Source: Pegea sp. RAD2-039 (Eukaryota; Chordata; Thaliacea; Salpida; Salpidae). From it: DNA of 64,000 nucleotides. Below are positions 34,201 to 44,361 of this stretch, piece by piece (the first letter of the stretch is position 1; each line of letters opens with the position of its first letter). Made by a program: the position numbers and the translations under genes. The notes under the pieces were generated by a model that was not told the DNA's origin, ran no database searches, and was given only the letters and a program-made list of their open reading frames with translations. The stretch lies in contig JAQGEQ010000263.1 of assembly GCA_034620365.1 (NCBI GenBank), positions 372,001 to 436,000 on the forward strand, in the 5' to 3' direction.

Positions 34201-36184
34201 TGACAAAAGACTCGAAATTAACCAAAAGTGATGGAAAATCTGCAAAGAACGATACAAGTAGAGCTAAAGTAAACAATTCTAGTTGTCAATCAACAAACAG
34301 AAGAGTTAAAAAGGATACTGCTAGAGTAGATGTTGATGTAGACAAAAATGCTACTGATAATATCCAAACAAGTCCCTCAAATTACACAGAAGATAGTTCT
34401 GCTTTAAGAATTGATACTGAATCATATGAATCAACTGATGTAAGAACTGCTAGTGGATCACCTGATCAGAGAACTGCTAAAAGATCAGCTGATGTAAGAA
34501 CTCCTACTAAATCAGCTGATGTAAGAACTGCTAGTGAATCAGCTGATCAGAGAACTGCTACTGAACCAGCTGATCTGAAAACTACTACTAAATCAGCTGA
34601 TCTGAAAACTACTACTAAATCAGCTGATCTTAAAACTGCTAATAAATCAGCTGATGTAAGAGTTGCTTCTGGATCAGATGATGTAAGAGTTGCTTCTGGA
34701 TCAGATGATGTAAGAACTACTACTAAATCAGCTGATGTAAGAACTGCTACTAAATCAGCTGATGTAAGAACTGCTAGTGGATCAGCTGATCTGAAAACTG
34801 CTACTAAATCAGCTGATGTAAGAACTACTACTAAATCAGCTGATGTAAGAACTGCTACTAAATCAGCTGATGTAAGAGTTGCTACTAAACCAGCTGATGT
34901 AAGAACTCCTACTAAACCAGCTGATGTAAGAACTGCTACCCAGCTGATGTAAGAGTTGCTAGTGATACAAACTCAGCAGAAGCTGCTACAGACTTATCTG
35001 CATTGACAACTGAATTCAAACCAAATAGTATTTACGTGAAACCATCAAGTACATCTCCAAACACGCTAAATCCTCCTATGCTAGCACCTTCACCCGATTT
35101 TCTACAAACATCCTTTTTAGACGATCAAAATTCAAGTGGGCTGAAAAAATCGATTTGTACCCATTGTTCAGAAGAGTTTGTCCATGCGACGGATACAACA
35201 AAATGCCAAAAATGTCTTCGCATGGCGGCAAATAAAGTCAAACAACTTCCTGTTGTATGTCCAGATTGTAAACAGACTAATATCAAGATGAAGAACTTTG
35301 CATGTTCATACTGTTATCGTAATTTGTTTGAATATTGCCTCACTCCCCAAAAACCATCAACTTTACCATCAACAAGTCCTCTTAATATAGTTGAAGAAGA
35401 ACAAGGAAGTCCTGAGAAGTTGCCATCCACCGAAAAAGTAGAAGATAAACCAGTTGATGAGGGGAAGATCAGTAAAAAATCCTTGAAAGTTAAGCGGAAA
35501 CCAAGAAGAAAACGGAAGAAGTCGGAAGAATCCGGTTTGGAAATTAATGAAGAATCAAAAGTTGCTTCTCCAAGACCTAAAAGATGCAGAGTACTTAAAC
35601 CGGTGACTTCACTGAAGACGGTTAAGGAAGATAAGCCTGTTGAGAATCAGAAGAGAATAATTGAGGCAATTTCTGATCAGTCAGATCAGGATTTTGTTGA
35701 AGATCGGAAGATGAAAAGGATGTTAAAAAAAGATGACGTTGATTGTAAACCTTCAAAAAAGGTTAAAGAAGTAATAGATGATAAATCTGGTGATACTGAA
35801 GCTATTTCAACACCTCCACAGTCTTCTAAGAATACCAACGTTAAAAAAAACGTGAAAGCAGGTGTAAAAATGTCGAAAAAACAACGAAACATCATCAGTC
35901 GATTTAAGATTAACTCTCCAGCATATTCCGCTCCTCAAAAAGTCTCAACAAGAAAAGGCAAGAAACCTCTGACCCGGTCCAAAGCTAACATTACTACTGA
36001 TGACAGTCAAGTGTTTAAGTGGTTATATAATCGTAAACGAAAGCCAGGACCTGCTAGCAAAACCAACTACTTTCATATCTCACCGAGATGGAAGTTACCT
36101 AAAAACTTAAAAGTTCCAGAAGGTTTAATGATGCCTCTTTACGCTACTGTTTCAGTTAATAAAAATCAATCCAACTATCGTTAA
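28225..36184 (+). CDS. large unrecognised protein: Cys/His cluster, SIM-like motif, 9-mer repeat, C-terminal CxxC pairs
   Basis: Twenty exons join in frame: 28225-28590, 28644-28695, 28795-28836, 29008-29110, 29224-29317, 29402-29799, 30049-30195, 30254-30439, 31318-31608, 31662-31855, 31955-32376, 32482-32627, 32677-32802, 32859-32943, 33031-33197, 33249-33393, 33449-33583, 33639-33740, 33790-33965, 34013-36184. Ten of the introns are 47-60 nt. The N-terminus is Pro-rich; an acidic SUMO-interaction-like motif (DDDESVVIE, about 144-152) follows. Next is a metal-binding-like cluster, CPKCFCYVCD (205-214) then C220...HC(230-231)...H234...HWKARR, vaguely like plant RIN13-type proteins (memory, weak). 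The middle (about 350-1120) is alpha-helical with no known domain. The last exon carries a 9-mer repeat, four CxxC pairs (35157-35320) and a basic region (KRKPRRKRKK), suggesting a nuclear protein. A 4-nt gap near 34940 stops the frame after 1,438 residues; without it about 1,850 would be expected. Confidence 0.78.
34435..34960 (+). repeat. 27-bp coding tandem repeat (KSADVRTAT)
   Basis: About 19 units of 27 bp encode KSADVRTAT with variants (LKTTT, VRVASGSD, DQRTA). The last full unit before the break reads KPADVRT. Near 34936-34944 the expected ACTAAACCA is ACCCA, a 4-nt loss that shifts the frame and ends the open frame at 34952; codons for the protein resume in another frame immediately after. 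Confidence 0.93.
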
Positions 36185-37786
36185 AAGAAGCAATCAATTT
36201 CTGTTGTCACTTTTCTGATTTGTTGATTTCATATCTGTTTTCTATCGTCTTCTTCTCTGCAGGCTGTGGTTATTTTCTAGATGCTTTAAATTTCGTCCCC
36301 TTCCACAAACTTGTATCTTCTCAATCAACGCGAAGTTATCTTTTCGTCACCGGATGTTTTCTACCATTTTCTATTAGCTGTAAAAATGTTTGGTTTTTCT
36401 AGAATAAGTTGTCGGTTTCTTTTCTAAATTTGGAATTTTTGTACAAATTTGATACGATTGCTAAAGAAGTTGAAAACCTTTTTGCTATTCTCGTAAAATT
36501 GTTTTTACATTGATGTTTTTAATACTATTTTTTCTTACAATTTATTTTTTTTTGAACCATTTTTGCTTTCTACAACATTTTTTTCGTTTAATGTATCCTT
36601 CTGGTTGTCTTTATACTCTTGTAAATACTTTAAATTGTGTTTTTGTGACTTGGCAATTAAAAGACAAAAACATGGATTTGATCTATGATCAGTTAGATTA
36701 GTAAGTAGCATCTACAAGCTCAAAGTTCTTGGTTACTCGCAAAAACTTTCTAATATTTATTTAACAAAAATCGAAGGTTACTAAAAATATCCTAAGTAGT
36801 TAAAAATAATTCCAGATTTCGTTTATTATTATTTCTAAAAGCTAATTTCAGACATTAGCTTATATAAGCTGAGACATCATCACAAACTTATATCTTTAAA
36901 TCTATTTCTAGGCAATTATTTAATTCGCATATTATCAAATTCTGATCATTTGAAGTTTAACTTTCAATTATTAGTTATTAGAATCAAAGTTTCAAAACTT
37001 TCACTGAAAATAAGTTCTCAGAAGATATTTTTTTGAATTTTATTGCATAAAAACTTGTGTTTATCGCGCAGTAAACATCTAACTTATTAGTAGTTTTCAA
37101 GAAAATTATCAAATTAAAGTAACTGCATTTTAGGAAAAAGAATTTGAATCCTTATTAGAATGCCAAAAGTAAAATAAACTTTATTATTTTAAATAAAAAA
37201 TGTTAGATAAATATCACATGTCAATTTATTCATTTTCCAAAAATATCAATATTTGAAGACTAGGTCAACAACTTTAAACTAACATACAAGCAATAAAATC
37301 TTAAAACAGACGACTATCTAATATTAAAAAATCATTGAAATAAAAGAAGTTAATCTTATAAATATCAGATTCCTTCTTAGTCTAAAACTTCTTCAATAAA
37401 TTTTCTCGCTTATATTTTTGCCAATTCTTTAATTAGTTTTGCGGTGTTAAACTAAAATAACAGCAAACAGCAGTTTAAAAGACATTTAAGTTCTCAGCTA
37501 TCCAATTTTCCTGCTTTTCAAAGTTGAGAGTGACAATAAAAATACAGAAAATTTTAGTAGAATAAATAATGATTTTTACTTTTACCTTAAAGTATATTCC
37601 AACTTAAAATAAGGCCATTTTGTACATACTCTGAAAACACTAAGAAGTATTCTTTTCTAATAACAAGAGGAAAGACCTTGGAAAGGCTCATAGAAATGAT
37701 TCAATCTATGTCTGTATACAAGCGCCTTATTTAATCCTTTCTAATTCGATTTGTATTAAAATGAACTAATCAAGCGTCGCGCTGGA
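36185..37786. other. intergenic, AT-rich
   Basis: Holds the 3' UTR of the preceding gene. No gene or RNA is supportable. Confidence 0.6.
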
Positions 37787-37985
37787 CTTTTTTTTTCTTT
37801 TTTTTGGTCTGCCTGGGCCCAGAACGGTCATGCACATATTTACCAGGACAGAAGTAATGGCGATCTAGTTGCACTCTCCACGTCAGCCAGGTTATGTAGC
37901 GGGACAGACGGACTGATGCAGCTACATCCAGCTAGCGTCGCAAGAGCTACCAGACCGACACTGAGAACGACACTTTAATCGGATT
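37787..37985 (-). mobile_element. A-tailed SINE-like element, copy 2 (inverted)
   Basis: Reverse-oriented relative of the element at 26261-26453, GC-richer than its surroundings. Its A-tail appears as the T-rich run at 37788-37805. Shared blocks include TAACCTGGCTGACGTGGA and GCATGACCGTT. The 5' end is uncertain because similarity to copy 1 fades around 37975. Confidence 0.72.
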
Positions 37986-38666
37986 AACCACACGAAAAAG
38001 TCGAACGGTTAACAAGGTCTCAATTTTCTTGCCTGAGAACGTGAAAAAATTACTCACATTGATTCTCACTTTATTCTGAAAATACTTATCATTATTCAGA
38101 TATGTATTTTTATCCTAATTTGATAAGTGTAGAGCTCGCATTTTGCCCAAAATATTTTGTGATGAAATGTACTTTAATTTGAAATTGATGCTAAAGGTAC
38201 AACGGTGCTTAAATTTTAGAAAAAATGGATAATGAAGATTTAAGTATAAAAAATAAAGATTTGTGCTATCAGTTATGTTTTAAAGACAAACTTAATTTCT
38301 TAAACAACTTTGGAGAAATTATCTATTCTATAAATCAGATAAAATCACTCTAAAACTTTTCCTTAAATAATAAAGTTTATTTTCTTATATAGCTATTTGA
38401 AATAACAAAACTCTAGATATAATTAGTACCATAAACTTTTATAACCATTAAACTTACTTTTAAGTGAAACCACGTCAAAAAAATATTATGTTTATAAAGC
38501 CATTTTTGGCATTTTTAAGCTGAGATTTATTTACTAAACTTATGAATTACGTATAATAAGTTTACAAATAATCTTTTGTAGTTAGATATAGTTTGTAATT
38601 TCTCAATGTTTTTATAAAATCGTTAAAAATTATCAATCTTTAAATTGATTTCATAAATTGGTGGAT
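37986..38666. other. intergenic, upstream of CANT1
   Basis: No gene. A possible 5' leader acceptor (ATCTTTTGTAG) lies near 38571-38581. Confidence 0.5.
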
Positions 38667-41600
38667 ATGTACAAGAGCAGGAGTTTATCTTCATTTACTG
38701 AAAATGTTAATCCAATTGATCCGTGGAAAAATAAACTTGATACAAGTTTGTCAAAAATTTAATAATTTATTTTTTAATATTTTTTAAATTTCATGAAATT
38801 TGTTATTTCCTTGTTTTAATTTTACTATTTTAAAGTAGTAATATACAAACATGAGATTTGAAAACTATTGTTAGTTTAATTAAGTTTTTCAAATAACTTT
38901 TGATGCTTCTAAAATTACTTCAAAGATTTTAACATAGAATCCAAACTATATTTAATTATTGATATTTTCTACATTTAGTTGGAAGAAATAAGGCTGTTTT
39001 ATATAGAAGATATAAAAGAGTTTTTCTGGTATCTCTGATATTTTTGGTAATTACATTTTACCTGGTACATGCTTTATTTCTTCAAACATTTTCAAAAGAG
39101 AGAAGTGAAACCTCAAACATCAATTTTTCTTTATTAGGTATTTTGTTTTGACTTAATAGTTATCTAAAGTTTTGAATATTTATTTTAACTTATGACTGTA
39201 AATGACAAATTATAAAATTGAGATATTAACATTTTTAGAAAAACATAAATTAGATTCAGCTTTCTATAACTCTACTTATCCTCTTACTGAACCATTGTAT
39301 ATGTCAACTGGAATAGTATTTCGTTTTGGAATAATTACTGACATGGACACAGACTCTAAAAGTAATTATATTGATAATTTTTATTAATTTTGTAAAATTA
39401 TTTAGTCTATTGAAGGTTATATAGTTTTCTATTAATTTTTTTAAAGTACTTACAACTATTAAAATTTATTTATTTATTTTTATTTGCTTGTTTGTCTTAT
39501 ACTAAATAGAATATAATCAACTCATTATATTTTTAATAAATCTGTAGGTTCAGTCTTTCAAGCTAAATATTCTGGCAATAAGTTTTCTTTGAAATTTAGT
39601 TTATTTAAATGGGCAAAAAGATCACATGGTGAGATGGCCACTGTGTTGTCTGTTTGGTTTCAAATTGAAACTTTTATAGTTATGATGGTTTGATTTTTAA
39701 TGAAAAGTTTTTGATTCTTTGAAACATTTTTATTTGTAAAGTTTTCTTATTTTTATTGTGATAGTTTTGTGCATTTATATTTTAAAAGATTGTAGAGATT
39801 ATTTTTGTTTGTATTATCAACATTTTTGTAGTTTATATAAATAAAGTTGATTAAAAATGATATTTATATAACTGAACAAGTTCTTAACATTTAAAAGTTG
39901 ATCTAGTTTTTCTGGTTTTTGTGAATTTGTAAGATATGAATATCTTGGAATGATAAAACTGTTATTTGAAGAAATGATAATTTAAGTTCAGTTTTTTATT
40001 CCTGTGTCATAAAATTAAAGATTTAAATCTCTTAGACCTCTTTCGTAAAACTCTCACAAAAGAAACAAAATCGATTTTGAATTTAGAAGACTTTTGATTT
40101 AAATCTTACACAGTTTCAGCTTTTCTTAACTTTAAAGTTCATTTTGAAATGATTTTTGTTGAGTTTTAATAATTCATTTTCTTTTTATTGTTATCAGATA
40201 CCTTTAAGATTTGCAATTTATTTGTTTGATGCTTGAAACTTTTTGAAGTATTTTTTAAAAAGTGTTTAAAAAACTTCTATATTTTTACAAATAAATTGTT
40301 AGTTTTCAAAAACTATTATTACAACTAAAACTAACCAAAAGTTACTTGAATAATTTTTCATCTAATCTTAGTGCTTGATCGTAAAAACGTGTGGCAAAGT
40401 TTTTTAAGACTTGGAAGACTCAGTTATCATTCAAGAACACATAAAGTAAGTATTGAATGGGATAATACTGATGACAACCCAATTAATTTATATTCATCTT
40501 TCTCTAATGGGTAAGAACTTAAGTCACCTCAGAATCAAGTAGTAAATTTCGTTTGACTTCAGCGGCCGTGGAATGGAGTTATCTGAACTAATTGTGTTTA
40601 ACGGTCATGTGTATAGTGTTGATGATAGAACTGGTATTATTTATGAAATATCTGGAAGTAAAACTATTTTTCCTTGGGTTATTTTATCTGATGGTAATGG
40701 TCATGAAATTAAAGGTATTTTTGTACTAACAAGTCTTTTAATAATTTGTAAATTTGAGATCAATTGTAAAAAGATTAGGTCTTAATCAGATAACATTTGA
40801 TAAAATCAAAAACAAAATTTGATAATTGATTCAACTTTTTTGACTGGAATTAAGATAAAGTTTTAAAATGTTGTTTCAAAAAATTCTAATTTATTATTTG
40901 AAGCAAAAAAGTCACTTCAACAAATTTAGAACCAAAAATAATATTTACGTTTTTAAGTTGACATCTACAGTCATTTTGCTGCCTTCCTATTTCCATCTTT
41001 TATATTTTAGGGTTCAAAGGTGAGTGGATGGCTAGAAAAGGGGATCAATTATATGTAGGAGGTCTTGGCAAGGAGTGGACAACACCAAACGGGGTGGTTC
41101 TACATCACAACCCACAATGGATTAAAATTATCAAGCCTCAGGTATCTGTAACTGATTAACTACAAAGAAATCTTTAAACATTAATCAATAATATTCAGGG
41201 TAAAGTAACTCATCAAAACTGGACAGATATTTATGAAGCTATGAAAGAAGCAGCTGGTTTCAAGTCACCTGGTTAGTTGAGGACTTTGTAGCTGATTAGT
41301 TTGTAATTTTATCTACATCAGGTTATATTATTCATGAAAGTGCTGCTTGGAGCGATATTCATCAATCTTGGTTCTTCCTCCCACGAAGAGCAAGTCATCA
41401 ACAATATGATGATGTTGCAGATGAAGAAAGAGGAACAAATATTTTATTTCAATGTTCGGAAAATTTTGAAAATATAAAAGTAACTCGAATAGGTTTGTAG
41501 ACTTTCGAAAAAATTGTTGGTGAAGACTTGATTTTTGGTGTTTAGGTCGACTTGAAGACACAAAAAAAGGTTTTTCTTCTTTCAAATTTATTCCTGGAAC

Positions 41601-41751
41601 AAGGGATCAAGTTATTGTTGCTTTGAAGACATTTGAATATAAAGATAAAACCAAATCATTTTTGACAGCCTTTACAATTGATGGCAAAGTTATTCTTGAT
41701 GATTTACTTGTATCAGAAGCATATAAATACGAAGGTGTTGAGTTTTTATAA
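38667..41751 (+). CDS. CANT1: calcium-activated nucleotidase 1 (apyrase)
   Basis: Nine exons (38667-38745, 38979-39137, 39239-39361, 40372-40510, 40563-40714, 41011-41141, 41199-41271, 41322-41492, 41546-41751) join to 410 residues; human CANT1 has 401. The enzyme is a Ca2+-dependent nucleoside diphosphatase (UDP, GDP) of the ER/Golgi lumen supporting glycosylation. A short cytosolic N-terminus and a signal-anchor ([20 protein letters not shown], exon 2) make it type II. Five-bladed propeller motifs are plain: [100 protein letters not shown] and the terminal KYEGVEFL. The Ca2+-site Asp and Glu residues in these motifs are retained. The first donor is GTTTGT. Poly(A) signal AATAAA is at 41867. 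An extra open stretch inside intron 3 could be an alternative terminal exon. Confidence 0.96.
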
Positions 41752-44361
41752 GAAAAAGCATCTTCAACAACCTTTATTTCAGTTTTTAACAAATTAAATT
41801 AATAATTTTTTAATAAGTATTTGTCAATCATATTTCAAATTGACAAAAGTAAAACCAATCAACTCAAATAAATCAACTCTGACATCTAGCTCTTCCAAAT
41901 AAGATAGTTTTGATTTAAAAACTGATCTCTCAATATTTTTCTAGCTTCTAAGATTCCGTTCAAACTTGCTTTAAAATTCGTAGATATTTTTTATATGATG
42001 TTGGTGTCAACTTTTGTGTCAAATGAACTGCAGTTTCTTATTTAACTGACCAATAGAACAAACAAATTTTGAAGATTAACAATTCATAAATCTCAAATCT
42101 ATTTTCTGAATTTCAATAAACTTGTAGAAAAAATATTTTAAAAAATTAGTAAAATAGAAAACGTCCACTGTTTACATCCATTTAAAATTATAGTTTTTTA
42201 GATAAATTTGTATTTAAATCACAAAAATTATTGTTTTTTTCTGTTTTTGTGTTTGTTTTCATATTGTTATTTATATTCAATAAATTAATGTGTAATAATT
42301 TTGCTTCTAAGATACCTAGAATTGATCAAATGAGATAAATCCAAACAGAATAGTTTCTAGAACTAGCTGTCATTAAACTGAAGCTTAGTGAAGCCTTTGT
42401 TCTTGTAACCTTTACAAAATACTAAACTTAGCACTAAGTGTATTGTGTTTGTTGAATAAATAGTTAACTTTAGAATTGATTTTATTGGAGAATTGTGTTG
42501 TTTGTACAAGCTAAAATTTTAACTACATATTTAACAAATAATATATGAAAGTTCAAACAATAAAAAAACCAAATTTTCTTTCAGCAGCTTTATTTACTTG
42601 GTTATTCTGGAAATATTCAAAATATCTTAGATCTAATTCAAAAGTTTTAACTTCAAAGCGTTTTATCGCTACAGAAATTACAATTAGAAGAAAACCCTTT
42701 GATTGCAAGGCATTCTAAACTAAGAGAATTTCTTTATCAGCAAAAATTTACATTATTAAATACGTCAGTCATTAAAAAAATAAGTTTATGATATTTAGCT
42801 TTAAAGTAAACTTTTCAATCAAACGTCAGGTAGATTTATAATGAGAAAATTTGATTAAACAGCTGGGAAATACTAGTTTCCTTTTTCTAACTTAACAACT
42901 GTGAATCACATTCTATCGATTTGTTGAAAATATCTAATTTTGTTAACTTTTAGATAAGTAGGAGAATTGTAAAAGATCTTTAAGTTGGAAGTCGTTTACT
43001 TAGTTTGGAATCTTATAATTTTATTTGAAACAATTTAAACTTCTGTGTTTTATTCTTAAATATTGCGTTGAAACATAAACACCGATGACACAACTACTTA
43101 TTCATCATCAAAAAAGTAAATTTCAACAAGTTCGTTTCATTTCTAATTTAGCCAAAAAATTAAACAATTATTCTATTTAACTGAATGAAAAAATTAACAA
43201 ATCACAAAAATAATATTTTCAATTTGACTTAAAACCTAAAGTTTAAACTCAACTTGCTAAATGATTCGAAAGACCCTAACTTCTAAATTAAAGTAAATTT
43301 CTGATAAATACAAACACAAATCTTCATTTGTGGAGTTTTTTAATAATTTGAGCACATATAATGACCAAATATTTGGTGAAAAACGTTAAAATAAGCAAAG
43401 AAAAAGAAATGTAATAATTTTGTGTCTGTGGCTAACATTTAGAAATTGAAACAGGTAAAGTATTAGTTGATAAATTTTAAATCCGTTGTGAAAAATCAGG
43501 TAAAGATGAGATAAAATGTACAAAGTTAAAATGAGATAAAAATGAGTAAGGTAGGTATCTCCAGTTATTATTCTCAACTATCAGCTTGTTGAAAAGAAAC
43601 CAACTGTACTCCACCAGCGTCAGAGATACTTATGTTAGTAGTTTGTAAATAGAAGCATTTAGTGGCTTGGAATTACCACAATGAAAAGTGAAACAATTGG
43701 AGAAAGTGTGGAATGTTAACATGGTGCTGGTTGAAAACTGTTCATCCAACACAAAGTGTTGATGAGATACAGAAGTAGTCTTTCAACTGTGATGATAAAC
43801 GTGTCAGGGTATTCAGTTGTAAAAATTGATTTGTTTAAAGTACTAAATAAAAATGTTCTTAGAAATTAAGAATTGATTTACAGATCAAAAATAAATGAGA
43901 AGGAAGTGAAAGTTTAGAGTGGTCGTTAAAGAAAGAATAAACAAAGAAAAAGAGATGCAAATAGAAATCTTCTTACAGATTTGAGTTTGAAACAAACAGC
44001 TTTTGATTGGCACTTAAGTAAATAATCGTTTAATTAAGTCCACTTAAAATTGGGCAAGATTTATCGAGATATTTTCTTTCCAAAACCGTGAAAGTTGATT
44101 AGAAGGTTGCCAGCACCACAAGAACCAGACTGGTCAGAAAATTGAGATCTACTGAATCCAGCAACAAATTGTTGAAGAGGTTATATGGGCATGAAATTGA
44201 GTAGTCAACAACAATTTTGATCAGCAGCATATTTAACTCAGTTAGAAATTACAAAATCTTTCTGGTGATGTCATATCCGCAAAATAGAACCAATTTTGAA
44301 GGTTTTTACTCGAAATCTGGTTGAAAGTAGACAGAAAAGCGGGCAGCAAAGGCTGATAATT
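41752..44361. other. intergenic between CANT1 and G-alpha (tail-to-tail)
   Basis: Contains 3' UTRs of both convergent genes. Apart from an LRR-like fragment at 42585-42791, nothing is supportable. Confidence 0.55.
42585..42791 (+). pseudogene. possible degenerate leucine-rich-repeat exon
   Basis: After a good acceptor (TTTTCTTTCAG) a single frame runs 69 codons with only one interruption, TAA at 42648-42650. It contains LQKLQLEENPLIARHSKLRE, resembling the last repeat and cap of an SDS22-type LRR protein. No upstream exons were found. It may be a decayed gene fragment, a terminal exon of an unseen gene, or chance. Confidence 0.25.

Noticed and set aside
41328..41792. Minus-strand frames over the CANT1 3' exons
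   Set aside because: Shadows of the CANT1 exons, which join in phase and match the family to its C-terminus.
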